Positions 25,374 through 37,550 of a stretch of 64,000 nucleotides of DNA are shown one piece after another; the first letter of the stretch is position 1; every line of letters begins with the position of its first letter. The translations under genes and the position numbers were made by a program. The stretch lies in the NCBI RefSeq assembly GCF_048771995.1, contig NC_133037.1, forward strand, positions 2,113,001 through 2,177,000, written 5' to 3'. Under the pieces are notes generated by a model that was given only the letters and a program-made list of their open reading frames with translations, did no database searches and was not told the origin of the DNA. The stretch is from Taeniopygia guttata (lineage: Eukaryota > Chordata > Aves > Passeriformes > Estrildidae).

Positions 25374-25488
25374 CCATCCATCCATCCATCATCCATCCAT
25401 CCATCCATCCATCCATCCATCCATCCATCCATCCATCATCCATCCATCCATCCATCCATCCATCCATCCATCCATCCATCCATCCATC
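25374..25488. repeat. CATC tetranucleotide microsatellite
   Basis: About 28 CATC units over 115 bp, with two one-base-short interruptions (CATCATCC near 25388 and 25437). The histidine-, proline-, serine- and isoleucine-rich frames on plus and the GWMD frames on minus are repeat artefacts. Confidence 0.97.
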
Positions 25489-26042
25489 GGCACCTTCACA
25501 TCCCCTGCCTTCAGCTGGGCAGCATTTCTCTCCTGGGTGCTTTTGGAATTCTTTAACCACGGGAAATATTCCAGTTTTAATCCATCTGTGGCTCTGCCTG
25601 GAGCCCTGCTGATTCTTCTGATCTCCACGGGGTTGTGTTGGAGCAATTCCACATTTCCACGCTCAAAAATCTGCCCTGGTGACTTAGGGTCCTACACATC
25701 ATCCTATAAATCCCAATCAGCGGCTTTTTGGCCACTCCCCAGTGCACTTGGGTTTGATGGCCCATCCCTTCCAGCTGCCAAATTCTCCTCCAGGAGATCA
25801 AACATGTTGATATGTTTGATATACAACATATTGATACGGACAATGGGATGGGAATCTGTCTCCTGGAGATCTTTTACATCTCTCTCTGAGACAGGAAATT
25901 TTATCTTCACCTTTGTCACAGGCAGGGAAATCCGTCCCTAAAGCGTTCAAACCAAACCTCTGGGGACGCTGAGGTTGTTTTGGGGGAAGCACAAAAGCCC
26001 CAGGAGTCAGAGACAGACAGGGTCATTAGTACTGCCATTAGC
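25489..26042. other. Single-copy DNA
   Basis: No recognised element. Overlapping ORFs of 64-134 codons on both strands show no domain. A local repeat of the ATGTTGATATGTTTGATATAC type lies at 25804-25834. Confidence 0.35.
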
Positions 26043-26250
26043 AGGAATCCTTCAGTTTGGAAAAGACCTTTAAGATCATTAAGTCCTTTAATCCATTTCA
26101 ACACCCGCAGGGCTGGTGGCTCCAGCACTTCCTTGGAAAACCTTTTCCAACACTTTTGATGAAGAAATGTTTCCTGATATCCAACCTAATCTTCCCTTGC
26201 TGCAGTTTGAGGCTATTTCCTCTTGTCCTGGCGCCTGTTCACTTTTTCAA
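26043..26250 (-). mobile_element. CR1 LINE 3' fragment
   Basis: TTTGGAAAAGACCTTTAAGA, TCATTAAGTCC, GCTGGTGGCTCCAGCACTTC, ATGAAGAAATGTTTCCTGAT and GAGGCTATTTCCTCTTGTCC follow the reverse complement of the CR1 ORF2 C-terminal end. A portion between the 3' UTR and the 'GGTGGCTCC' part is deleted. Confidence 0.88.
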
Positions 26251-26543
26251 GCCTGTACTAACTACACCAGCTCTTACCCAGCTGGATTTTTCATTTTTTA
26301 GAGAAGAATTTAATAGAACTTGAATTTTTTATTTTCTCCCATCATAGCAAGACTACGTTAATAAATTTAATGGGATTTTCAGGAGCCCAAATAATCTCAG
26401 CACTTCTCCACACCCACTGTTTGGAGGAGAAACTTTCCCCCTCCAATATTTTTTGTTGAATCTTTATTACAGCCCGGTTATCTGACACTCCTGTGGCAGC
26501 AGATGGAGTTCCATAGGTGCCACCAGAGGAGCAGTGTCAGAGC
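26251..26543. other. Single-copy DNA
   Basis: No recognised element. It leads into the ERV remnant, whose upstream boundary is unclear. Confidence 0.3.
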
Positions 26544-26701
26544 CCAGCACATCCCTCTGGCTGCCCTGGCTGGCTCCAGACCCTGGCAGGGGTCTCAGAG
26601 ACTTTGGCATGAAGTCAAAAACACATGTGCCTTCGATTTTAGCCTGTGGAAAAAAATGTCAATTTTGTATGAGGAATTACAAGCCACAAGTGTTTGAGTA
26701 G
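26503..26701 (+). mobile_element. ERV internal 3' remnant with the end of an old reading frame
   Basis: A 64-codon open frame ends at TGA 26695-26697, four bases before the LTR start. From about 26544 it matches the segment at 58024-58160. The shared frame reads HIPLAALA, then RPW, then W(H)(E/K)VKNTC, FSLWKK and EELQ, and stops at the same codon in both copies. The 58-kb copy lacks seven codons (QGSQRLW here). Conservation at the protein level in two decayed copies shows this was the C-terminus of a retroviral protein. I cannot say which protein; no complete gene is present. Confidence 0.7.
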
Positions 26702-26800
26702 TGTGGTAGTTGAGTTAACACAGGGTGAAAAAATAGAATTTTAGGGTTTTAAAATAGGGGTTCGAGGGGTCAAGATGGAGGAATTGGAGTGACATCTGGA
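26702..26800 (+). mobile_element. Truncated ERVL-like LTR (5' part only)
   Basis: Begins TGTGGTAGTTGAGTTAACAC and follows the 58161 LTR through CAGGGTGAAAAA and CAAGATGGAGGAATT, then diverges near 26800. The TATA box and polyadenylation region are lost, so it is a broken 3' LTR continuing from the internal remnant on its left. Confidence 0.8.
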
Positions 26801-28110
26801 AATCCCAACAAGCACCCAGCCCAAACTGAGATGATCCCGATGATCCCTGCTCCCTCTGCAGGAACACCAACCCTTCCCACAGCTAACATGAAACCCCTGA
26901 GCACTCCAGCCCTTCCCTGCCCCACTGAATTATTCCAAGTGGCTCTTCCTCCCTGTGCTTTTCCATTCCAGCTTTCCTGAACAGTACTGCAAAACATAAT
27001 AACGCTGCTGCTCTCCATCCAGCTTAATAACACCAAGAGATTGGCTAATAAATCTCATTTTTGAGAAAGAATACATTTGTGATTATTTTGATTTGCTTTC
27101 AGCTTTTCCGGATTCGATTTCTCCTGCTTTACACAGCAATTTTTCTTTTTTATATCAGGGGGTTAGGAAAACACTTGTTTTTCTTTAGTTCAAAACTGAG
27201 ACTTAATGTTAAAAATCAGTGGTTCCAACTGCAAAGGCAAAATCACTTGAAATCATTAAAGCTATGGTAGCATTAAAGTATTTTCACAGTCACAGAAATC
27301 TTTTAATAAAATGGTGTTTCAACCCATTTTCAAGATCCATTTGAATCCCAAATATCTTTTTTCCCCCTCCTCTTATCTAAATCATAAACAGTGATCTGAA
27401 CTCATGGCTTGAATTTTGGAAATAAATTATTGAAGTAACTGAGGGATTTTTCTGCTTCTGGTTTCTGTGATCAGCTCAGGATTGCTGCAGGTGTATTTAT
27501 TATTAATAGTCATTATTAAGATGTTAATTACCAGGCAGGACCTCTCCCTGCACATAGCTGTTTGCAGAAGACTCCTGAAATTGTTGAATATTTGCTATTT
27601 ACAGAGAGGAATTGGTCATCTGAGTGGCATGGGTTGTTTTTGTTTCATGTCAGACAATATAAAAAAATAACTAAAAAATAGGAAATATCTTTGCTTGCAT
27701 GCAAGTTGAGACAGATGAAGGAAGACCACCCATATCGCAGTGATGTACAAAAAATTATTCATGAAAATAATAATGAATATTGAAAGATTAAAGGACTGGA
27801 ATATAACCAAATTGGTCTCTGGAATTCAAAGGAGCATATTCAGAATTGCTTTGCAGCAATCCAAGAGCTACTTGAGGCTTCTCCAGTGTGTAACACCCCT
27901 TGTAAAATTAGTTACTGCATATGTGAGCTCATGTGCATCCAGAGGAGAGCCTGAGTCCCAAGTGAGTTCCCCTCATTCTCCAATTTGCTGTTCCGTGACT
28001 TTTCCTCGGGAATGGCACTTTATCAGCAGGCAGCACACCAGGATGAGAGGGGGAACTCCACCAGCAGCCCCAGTGCTTCCCCATGTCACAATCTGCTTAT
28101 AGTGCAGTGT
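26801..28110. other. Single-copy AT-rich DNA
   Basis: No recognised element. AT-rich, with small ORFs and no domains. Confidence 0.35.
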
Positions 28111-28546
28111 TGTGATGGTTTGTTAGCTGATCCCAAAGTGCAAAAGACAAACAGCAGGGGACTATCAGTTTAATCACAACAAAGGCACCTTTATTAGGGG
28201 CCAAAAACAATAAATGTGATAGTGGGGTCAGAAAAGAAATAAAAAGGATAGAGAGAGAGAGGGAGAGAAGGGGGGGATGGGAATAGCTGCCAGCACAGAC
28301 GAGGTCCTCACTGGTCCAGACCATGGGGATCCGTCTTGTTGTGTTGGGGAGAGTCTCCAAAGTCCTGCCCAACCCAGGGGTCCAAATATAGTCCACAGAG
28401 GGAAAAGGGGGGAACACGCAGAACAATGAGAGTCTGTTGAAATTGCTGTGGGGGGGACAGGTGAATCTACAGAAAATCATCCAGGCAGGATGAACACAAT
28501 GAAGAATAAATCCACTGGAGTTACTGGAGAAGAACAGGTCATGTCA
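28111..28546 (-). mobile_element. ERV LTR, reverse strand
   Basis: On the minus strand a polypurine tract (GAGTGGGGGGAGAA, complement of 28547-28560) is followed by TGACATGACC, a plausible U3 start. A TATA-like CTATATTTGG lies near 28384-28392 and AATAAA is the complement of 28190-28195. The likely end is ...CCATCACA at 28111. Order and spacing fit U3-R-U5 of a 3' LTR with only ~65 bp of internal sequence left. A GA-rich run (28248-28270) and a G-run lie within it. No target duplication found; boundaries are approximate. Confidence 0.6.
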
Positions 28547-28611
28547 TTCTCCCCCCACTCTCTGTGGTCGGGGTCTCAGTCTCAGTCCTTGGGGAGAGGG
28601 TTCTTCATCTC
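28547..28611 (-). mobile_element. ERV polypurine tract and internal scrap
   Basis: Complement of 28547-28611 is purine-rich immediately before the LTR start, as in a retroviral polypurine tract. It is cut off by the next LTR at 28612. Confidence 0.5.
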
Positions 28612-29121
28612 TGTCTGTCACGGTGGTAACGAGGCAGATGAGGGGTCTGCAGTGAGAGACCACCAGGGTCACCCCAACAGTTTATTTGGCTTAAAGGTGG
28701 AGAGTGAAGCAGGAATTGCAGTAGGCCGCTCTGTGCTGGGTCCGTGCCGGGTCTTTGCCAAATCCTTGCCAACTCTTTGCCAACTCTTTGCCAAGTCCTT
28801 GCCAACTCCTTGCCAGGTTCTTGCCAGGCCTCGTAGGGAACAGCTGCACTGCTGCCTTCCCCAAGCCAGAACTGCAGCAGGGGGTTTTTCCTTCTCGTGG
28901 CAATCGGCAGGGAAATGAGTGAGGGTCTTCAGACGGTCTCTTACACCCCACTGCCCCCAAATCTTATTCCTGAGCTCTTCTCCTCTGCTCTGCTCAGCTG
29001 CTCTGGGTCCCTGTCACTGCCTCAGGGCCCTGGCCTCTGGAGTTTAATATTCCAGCACATCCCTGGGTTTATTTGGAGTTGAACACACCAATCACACCTC
29101 TAGTCTTCATCTGATTCTACA
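28612..29121 (-). mobile_element. Second ERV LTR, reverse strand
   Basis: Minus strand: a TGTAGAATC start candidate at 29121, AATAAA as the complement of 28681-28686, and a ...GTGACAGACA end at 28612. It does not resemble the LTR at 28111-28546, so the pair is not the two ends of one provirus; this one probably inserted into, or recombined with, the other. A 10-12-bp tandem repeat lies inside (separate entry). No target duplication found, so ends are provisional. Confidence 0.55.
28755..28832. repeat. 11-bp-type tandem repeat inside the LTR
   Basis: About seven units of the form TTGCCAACTCT / TTGCCAAGTCC / TTGCCAGGTTC, 11 bp apart. Its position before the AATAAA signal suggests an expanded U3 or R motif. 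The protein frames across it (for example repeated ARIWQ- or KELAK-like residues on minus) are artefacts. Confidence 0.88.
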
Positions 29122-29972
29122 GCATTGGGCTGGAAGTGAACAGCCTGGGAAGGAGCAGATCTGACCTCGGGTCTCCTGATATTCCCTCCTGGGCTTGCTC
29201 TGGGATTTCAACACTGCAGATTTGGTTGGGATTTGTTGGGGAGGGCTAGGGAAGCAGATGAGTGATTGTTTTAGTAATATTTGAAAAGGGCTAAAAATTA
29301 AAAATCAAATAACTCCCCTTGAAGCTGAGGGCTTGGATTTTTCTGAGAGTTTCACTGGAAGATCTCATTGACAGCAGTGGGTCAGAGGCTGGCCCTGGAA
29401 ATTGTGTTTTATACCCCAGTGAGTAACCCTGGTGTCTGCCTCAGAGAGGGATGAAACCCTGGCAACAGGAATTGTCAGATCCATCTAATGGAAAAGCAGG
29501 AAAAACAGTAAACAGTGCTCAGGACCTCTGGGAACAATTCCTCCCCCTGAACTGCAGGCAGGGGGAAAATCTTTGCCTGAGCTACATTTCAGAGCAGGTT
29601 TTCTATGGAAACCAGGTCCAGGTGAACACCAGGACCACATCCTGGAATCCCTGAGCCCAGAGCAGAGGGCACCTGGAGCCAGGGCAGGGTCATAGAGGCT
29701 CTCACTGGGGTGTGGGATAAACTCGGATAAATCCACCTGAGCACTCACCTCAGCAGTGTTTCTCTGCTATCAAAACTTGATATCTTGTATCAAAATGCTC
29801 CTTTTACTATGAACTTCTCTCTTTTTTACATTTCCTGCAGTGCTTGTCAGGGCAGAATGGGAGGAAAGGGCAGGGTGAGGATGTTGGGTGAAATTGGGTC
29901 CTGGCAGAGCCCTCCTGGTCAGGTCTGTACTGGTTTGGGTACTTCAAGGGAATGGATGTGAACTGGAAGAAT
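29122..29972. other. Single-copy DNA
   Basis: No recognised element or exon. Confidence 0.35.
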
Positions 29973-30203
29973 GTCACTTTAGATGGGATACTGGGAAGGA
30001 ATTTTTCCTGGCAGGGTGGGCAGCCCTGGCACAGGTGCCCAGAGCAGCTGTGGCTGCCCCTGGATCCCTGGCAGTGCCCAAGGCCAGGCTGGACAGGGCT
30101 TGGAGCCACATGGGATAGTGGGAGGCATCCCTGACATGGCAGGGGTGGCACTGGATGATTTTTAAGGTCCATTTCAACCCAAACCTTTCTGGGATTCTGT
30201 GAT
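29973..30203 (+). mobile_element. CR1 LINE 3' fragment
   Basis: GATGGGATACTGGGAAGGAA, CTGGCACAGGTGCCCAGAGC, GCTGTGGCTGCCCCTGGATC, CCCAAGGCCAGGCTGGACAG, GGTGGCACTGGATGATTTTT and the terminal GGGATTCTGTGATCC define a plus-strand copy. Its frame still reads RAAVAAPGSLAVPKARLD, a remnant of the ORF2 C-terminus. Confidence 0.95.
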
Positions 30204-33200
30204 CCAGACTTGTTTGGCATGTAAGCAATGTTTAATTTGAAAACTTGTATTTTTCCAAGCTACCATCTCTGTGCAGCTCCTAATTGGACTTCAAACTCAG
30301 CTGATTAGACTTCTATCTGTTCAAAAACCACAAACCTAAATGTTTCTGGGTCATTTACTTGCGTTCACTGACAACACTAAGCATGACCTCTATTCCTGAA
30401 TGCATTTCAATGTGCTAAAATCAATATATCCAAAATCAATCCTTCCATTCAACTCCAAGCTTAAGAAACGCAGCTCAAGGTTGTATCAGACCAAAAACTT
30501 GTCTGGTTCATTTCTTAAATGAGCTTCACTCTGCTGTTATTTAATTTTGGCTCTGCACAAAAGGCAGCTGAATGTCCCAGAGCCCACATCCCCCATGACC
30601 TCCTAAAGGATAACAAACTCAGCTTGGAAGAGGTTATATGCAAAAAGTTAAAGGAGACAAATGAATAAAGATTTTTTTTTTCCTCGTTCTGAATTACATA
30701 CAGTAGAAATAGGAGCCATTTATTATTTTGTGGCTGAAATAGAGCTGCCAGCATTATCAAGGCAATACTTAGATAACCCCCAGGAGAGATAAGCAATAAA
30801 AAGTGCCCTGCAAGCAATATTGCCTCCTAAAGCACCACGGCCAGATGGATCTACAGCTGAATTTCATAGAGCATCAGTGATAAATTACTTCCAATTTCAT
30901 CTCTGATTTACAAATATTCTTTGGAGACTAAAGAAATGTCTTCTTATTTTAATTAACCACCATTGCTGTCTTCTCAAAACAGGGTGAAAATCTCAAGTGC
31001 AGCTGATTCCAACCCTTTCACCAAAATCTGAGCTATTAGCTCAGAGAATGTCAGAGTTATGCCTCCTTTTCTTGCACTAACTGGGTTTATTCTGGGCAAA
31101 TTTCTAGCAGATGGTTCCCAGTATCTAATGAATACAGCAGACCATTACAAATGGGACACGAGATACACTCAGATCAAGGAGTTTGAAAGAGAGTTTAAAA
31201 ATACTTCAGAAGTTCAGGAAAATGTAGCTAATTTAGACTCAGGTACAGCTAATGACTTGAATTAAAACAACAAGACAGAGAATGTTTTCAATATGAAATG
31301 AAACTCATTTAGCATCTAATAAGCCTCCCTCTTGTTTGAGAGCTTTGCCAGAACTCCTGGAGTAGCTGAGCAGGAGCTCACTTCACTCTTCCATTAAATA
31401 CTTTGTGTAAAAATGGAAGAGTAATTTCTTTTTTTTTCCAAAAGAATATAAATAGAAGTGAAAAAAAAAAAAAAAAAAAAAAAAAGGGAAGGAAACTTGA
31501 GTCATACAAATTCTTTAGGAACAACAGAAATAAAGACTTGGGGTAAAGAAAAAAGGTAGCACAGTTGAGGAAAACTTCCCAGCTGCAGGAATAAAAGAGA
31601 TTTCTGAGCAGATGTTTCCAAAACATCCCTGCCAGGCCTGAGGTGCTGAAGGTCAAATTGAATGGGACATAAAAATAAAGGATGTGCTGGGGTGGGGTGA
31701 AGGGTGGCTCTGTGGTGGCTGCTCCTCTGGGATATCACAGATTTATCATGGAATATCGTGGGATTTTCTCCAATTCACCCAAATTTCCTCAATCTCAGCT
31801 CATTCCTCAGGTGTGGGTACAGCACAGGATGAGTGAAAAGTGGCTGCAGGATAAAATTGTGTGAGGCAGCTTCTCTTGAGGCATCTCCAGAATATTCTGG
31901 GCTCGCTGTGGCAAGGTGACAACAGGATTGCCTGGAAACTCTCTTTTTTCCCAGCCTGTGTTAAAACACCTTCAGAGGCTTGTTGCTCCTTTACTGCCCG
32001 CTCTAAAGCAGAAAATGGGAAGGAAACTGATTTTTGTACCTGCCCCATGCACCCCCAGCTGTCTCTGTCCCCTGTTTCAAGGCAGAAAACATTTCTAAGA
32101 CAATGAAATTAAATATTTCAGTGATTTTCCATGAAGATTTTTTTCCCTAATATCCAATATTAACCTTCCCTGGCACAACTCGAGGCCGCTCCCTTCATTC
32201 CTGTCACTGGGGCATTCCAGTGTTTGAGAAATGGGCAAGTGACAGTGTAAAACTGGTAACACCTGCTTAGAAAAGTGACTGGCAGAGCTGTGCTGCGTTT
32301 TTAATGGCAAAAAGTGGAATTTTCTAAAGAGATGGATACAAAAGCTGAGACAGAGAAAAAGCCAATAGTGTCCTATTTGTCATTAAGCACTCAGAAATGT
32401 CTTCAGATGAAAGCAAAATCCCAGTGTGGTGTGTGGGATGGGAATCTCTCATGGAAGTGTATTGACAATGCAAGTGGTTTCATCAGTTAAATTATCATTT
32501 TGTACAGAAAAAAGGCAGATTTGCTTAATGACCTCACTACTCCAGGGAAGGAAGAAGAAATTGTCAATAAAAGCAATTACAAGTTAAATGAGAGAGGCAA
32601 GCACAGTACAGGATGAGTCTTGCCTTTTTTTTTTTTTCTTTTTTTTTTTAATATTTTTCTTTCATTTGTAATTGCAAATAATTGTCCTGACACAAAGCAA
32701 GTGCATCTTACAGCAGGTCAATACTGGAGGATCCCCTTGAAGATAAATACAGTTAGGTAGAAAAGCAAATTCAAGGGATGACTCCTGTGTGATAACAGGA
32801 AAACTTTTATTTGGCTGGATTGGCATGGAAAGTGATCTTGGTGGTCTCAGATTTAATCTATAGGGGAGGCAGAATTCCTGCAAGATTTGAGGTCCTCCCA
32901 TCAGCATGAGCCCTAAAAATGCGTTTTACCCTGTGAGCTGCTTCCTCAGCAGCTCCATCCCTCCACTGCCGTGGGGGAGTTCCCAGCAGTGACCAAAGGC
33001 TCAGTGCAGTGATGATTTTGGGCTGATCTAAAGAGGAAAAAGGGGCAGTGCCATCTCTGTGACCTGAGATACCACAGTGAAGAGCAGGATGACAGAAATA
33101 ATTTAATCACCTCTAGTTTTGGGTGATAATCTTCTGTGGGGAAGGATGACTTCTGCTGACATCCTTATGTATGGATGAAAACCAGGCTGCAGCATCATGA

Positions 33201-33298
33201 GGGACTTTTTGCCTTTTCCAGAAGGATTAATTAGAGTTTACTTTACTGATAAAACAGCATGGACTGGTAAGAAATATTATTTTTCTTTCCTGCATGTA
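30204..33298. other. AT-rich single-copy DNA
   Basis: No recognised mobile element. A run of 25 A lies at 31461-31485 and a T-rich tract at 32627-32658. ORFs up to 100 codons lack domains. Confidence 0.35.
31461..31485. repeat. 25-base A homopolymer
   Basis: Uninterrupted A run, preceded by AATATAAATAGAAGTG. No AATAAA at a suitable distance and no recognisable retrocopy upstream. Confidence 0.95.
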
Positions 33299-33440
33299 TT
33301 CAGAGAATCTCAGGATGGCTTGGGTTGAAAAGGGCCTTAAAGATCACCTGGTTCCACGCCTGCCATGGCAGGGACACCTTCCACTGTCCCAGGTTGCTCC
33401 AAGCCCTGTCCAACCTGGCCTTGGACACTTCCAGGGATGG
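33299..33440 (-). mobile_element. CR1 LINE 3' fragment
   Basis: GAATCTCAGGATGGCTTGGG, TTGAAAAGGGCCTTAAAGAT, CTGCCATGGCAGGGACACCT, CCAGGTTGCTCCAAGCCCTG and GGACACTTCCAGGGATGG form a clean reverse-strand CR1 tail of about 140 bp. Confidence 0.94.
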
Positions 33441-34214
33441 AAATAAAGCAAAGCTCCCCATGGGTACCCAAACTGACACCTGTAAGCAGCCAAAAACCAA
33501 CTTGCAGGAGCACCCAGCAGCAGCTGATTTCCTTAGGAGGAGACTAAATCTCATTCCCAAGTCACTGGGTTCAGTGGGAGAGACAACTCCAGTGTCACAA
33601 ATCCCCAGTTTCCAAGTGAGCAGATGACAGGAGTGTCTCAAGTGCTGATGAGTTTATCAGCATCGAGCACTGAAGTGCAAATAATTAAGAACTGCATTGA
33701 TCACGAGGCTTTGATGGCTCTTCAAAATGCAGGGGGAGGCTGCACAAACATTTCTGCCGTCAGCAAAGCTGCTTTAAGCCTTTCCCCTCAGCTCCTGCTG
33801 CAGCCCCCAGGGTGCAGATCCCAGCCCTTGGGGCTTTGCTGCGAGCAGGACAGATGGAATTATCCGGATTAAGGAACTCAGAGCACAACAAACCTTCAGG
33901 TTGTATTTTTTTAAACTGGGATCATGCTCTGATCCAATTTACGGCGCAGCCCTGGAGTTACAGTGAGAGTGAGGAACCAAGCGAGGGGGGGAGGAGGAAG
34001 GAGCAGGAATTAACTCTGATGCTTCAGCCTGAGAAAATGCTCTTCTACCCACAGCTGTGTGTGCCCAGTGAGATTCCAAAGCTCATCCTCAACTCAGTCA
34101 GTAGGACATGGATATTAAGGATGTGAGGTTTTTTTTTCCTGTGGGTGGGTTTAGATAACATCAAAGAGCAAAACTTCTCAATGTCCAGACTGAATCTGTC
34201 ACTTCAAGATCTGA
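33441..34214. other. Single-copy DNA
   Basis: No recognised element. ORFs at 33624-34126 have no domain. Confidence 0.35.
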
Positions 34215-34303
34215 GCAGTCTGGGATAGTGGAAATTGTCCATGGTAGGGGATTGGAAATAAATGAATTTTAAGTTCCTTTCCAAGCCAAAACTTTCTGTG
34301 ATT
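34215..34303 (+). mobile_element. Degraded CR1 LINE 3' end
   Basis: CAGTCTGGGATAGTGGAAAT, TGTCCATGGTAGGGGATTGG and CCAAGCCAAAACTTTCTGTGATT match the plus-strand CR1 tail with many substitutions. Confidence 0.7.
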
Positions 34304-35605
34304 CCTAAATGCAATGTGGGCTTTTTATTTTCAGCTGAACCTTTCCACACAGCCACAGGCAATGAATTTTTGGGGTCAAATTCCACCCCTGTGGAAGCAG
34401 AAACCTCTGGGAATTTAGGGGAGCGAGGGGTGAGTGAGGTGAGGAACCTTTGCCACCGCTGCAGCAGTGAAGGGCTGTGGGCACTGAGCGCCAGAATTTG
34501 TCCTAGGAAAAAGGACTTTCCAGGGTAATCCTGTCATGTGGCTCTCAGGAAATGGAAAACAGCTTTGGATGTCTCAGAATCCTCTGTTTCCAGTCCATTC
34601 AAACCCACTGGAGGATTGTTTCAAACAGCTCCGGATGAATAAGTTTCCATTCCAGGTGTCTCTTGGTTTTTTGATTATAAATGAGTTTTCAGTCCACCTG
34701 AAACAGATCAAACATTACCACTGGGAGCTGCCAGTGGGGCTTGGGCACTTCTGGAATTCCTGCTGCTGGGTGTATTATGAGAGCAAGGGAGCAGAACTGC
34801 AAAACCTGATTGACATTGTTGAACAGAAAATGGAAAAATAAATTATTTTTTAATAAAATTGGAAATGAAAGCTGAAAGAAAGCTGTATGTCCCTAGCAAG
34901 GCAGAAAAAAAAAAATCATGAAGAGAATACCCATTATAACAGAAAGTATTGAAAGTCCTGAATATTTGTTCTCAAAAATAGAAAAATGAGCTGGCTCAAA
35001 GCTCTGATCTGGGCTCCCTGTTGATGGATCTGCCTGTTTCCTTGCTTTGTTTTCCTCTTAGCAGTTATTATCCCTTCAAATATTGTGGGGAGGGAACTTT
35101 TTAATGTTTTATCTTTTTTTACTTGAAGCCTCAAAGTAAGAATGCTTGGACAATTTTCCATCTGCATCCAGAAGCCCAAAGTTCTCTTTTTTTTCACGCT
35201 ATGGATGAACACGAAAATGGAAGGATTGGGCAGAGAGAGTTTTCACCATCCCAGTTCTTCTCCACGGGAATGTTCTCACCCCAGATCCCAGGAGCATTGG
35301 GATGGTGTTCCAGCAGCAGGGAAGAACCTTCCCTATCTCCAAACCATCCCCAGTGTCCATCACTGCTGCCACAGCAGAAATTTCTGCCCCTTCCAGACCT
35401 TCCCAGTGCAGTCATTCCTCAACCCAATTCTGTCAAGGAGATCCAGCTAATTCGAGCACTTTTCATAGTGGAGGTTTCTGGTTTTTTTGTTTTTTTTTCC
35501 CAAGCTGGGTGCTTTTGACAGACTGTGGAGCTGAGTGGGCAGGGAGTGAGTTACACTTGGACAGATGGTCCCTGAATTCCCAGTGCTGTTACTACAGCCA
35601 CGGAG

Positions 35606-35645
35606 GGGCTGGGATAATGGGATAAGGGCTGGGATAATGGGATAA
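35606..35645. repeat. 20-bp perfect tandem duplication
   Basis: GGGCTGGGATAATGGGATAA occurs twice back to back, at 35606-35625 and 35626-35645. Confidence 0.95.
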
Positions 35646-37527
35646 AAGAGGCTGGAGCTCCAGTGCAGGAGAGGTGCAAACAAAGCCTGGCCTGGAAAAA
35701 GTCACCTCCTTAAAAGACCAGAGAAATAATCCAAGAAATATCCAAGAGAGGTGAGAGGTGAGAAGCTGAAGTGGAATAAAACACCACAAGAAAGAACAGA
35801 GTCCAGATCCTGCAGGAAAACCCCAATGACAGTAGGAGCTCCCAGATTTTTGGGTAAATTCAAGGGGTTTATCGCCGTGCTGGCTCATCCCAAATGACAG
35901 TTCTAAATTAGGCTCTTTGGATAATTCTCCTGTGGCAGCAGGGAGGCAGGAGCTGCTGACAGGGTCCACCCTGCAGAGATCAGCCCAGGCTCAAAAATGA
36001 ACCCTCTAACAAGACCAAGAATTCAACTTCTTTCTACATCTGTTGACTTAATCACAAAGCCAACATTTCCTGCAGCCAGCAGAGCTCTCCCAAACCTAAA
36101 TCCAGCCCTTTCAGTGTATTAATGGGATGCAAAGATGAATACCATGGATAATACCCTAATTGTCTTCACTTTACCACAGCTGGTTTGGGGTTTTCTTTTA
36201 TATTTTCATGTCACCCACTGCCAGAATGAATAATCCTGCCCTAATTGCTGTTTGATCACTTTTCTTTAATTCACAATTTGGCCATAGGAAAGAGCTCTGT
36301 GTTATCAGGGAAGGGGTTGGATAAGGTCAGGAATTTCTCTCACAGGTATTTGTATCTGGAATCCCCAATAAAAGGGGAATGGGAATAATCACAATAAATA
36401 CCATATCCCAGCTGCTTTCTCTGTGGTTTCAGCTGGGTTTTTCTCCGTGCATTTCTGTTTAATTAATCCACTGCTAGATGATGCTGTTAGCAGGGGTTCC
36501 TGTTCTTTCTTTGATATCTCAAAGCCAACAAAGTGTTGTGGTGGTTGAACAATTATGCCATTAATGGCTCAATGTCGTTGGCAAGTGTTGCTAAGGAGAT
36601 AAAATTATTTTTTTAATAGTTGTATAATTCAAAGTGGGTCCTGAAGTGAAATTTCTGCCTTGCTTGCTGTCACCCTGCTGCAGATATGACAGTGAGTGAA
36701 CCTTGCTCCTGTTGTTTGTGAGCACAAAGGAAGTGGAACAGAGGACATCTCAGTGTATTGATTTTTCACTTGTTTTTCCCATCTTCCTAAAGCATTTTCT
36801 GGCCTTTTAAATTTGTTCTATCATCAAGTTCTTACTGTTGGAGTTATAAGATGGGCTCTATAAATGTCTTTCCCTCATTATATAATGCCCTTAGTCAGGC
36901 TGTCGTCTATAATTAAGTTCTGCTCTTTAGTCTGTAAACACCAACGGGAGATTTTCTCTAAACTCCTCCACATTAGCAGGACTTTAATTTGATTTCCAAG
37001 GGGGATCAGCTGGGCAGATTAAATTCTCCTGCCTAGGATGGGACAGCATGGGACTGTCCATGATTCTTGGAATTCCTTAGGAATTGCAGACTATACCTAA
37101 AGGTGGCTCAGGAACAGGGAACAGAGGTGATGCCACCCTCCAAACACCTTCCTACAGCACTGCCCAGCCCCTTCTTGGCTGCAATTTATTGAGGAACACA
37201 CAAGATGCAGCAAAAAGCTTGATTTGCAGTTTGTGCCTTTGTCTTCTGGCTGCTCTGAAAACTTTGGAGGAATCTAAGGAGGAATCCAAGGAGGCTGGGA
37301 GCAAACTCCCCTTCTGTAGACCTGCTCTGCATTTGAAATTCCTCTCTCTCCATTAGCAGCTAGGGAATTGTTGGCCAGACTCTGAGGCTCCTGTGCAAGC
37401 TGTCCTGGGATGCTTTAATGACATCCCACAGCCACAGCCCCGGGCAGCAGAAAGCCTCGGACAGGAGGATTCTGTGCATTTCATGTTTTCTAAAGATTTA
37501 GGGTTTAGCATTCACCAAGATTTCCTG

Positions 37528-37550
37528 AAAAAAAAAAAAAAAAAAAAAAA
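37528..37550. repeat. 23-base A homopolymer
   Basis: Uninterrupted A run following TTTCCTG. No retrocopy recognised next to it. Confidence 0.95.

Noticed and set aside
25311..25652. ORFs rich in His-Pro-Ser-Ile (plus) and Gly-Trp-Met-Asp (minus)
   Set aside because: Pure translation of the CATC microsatellite.
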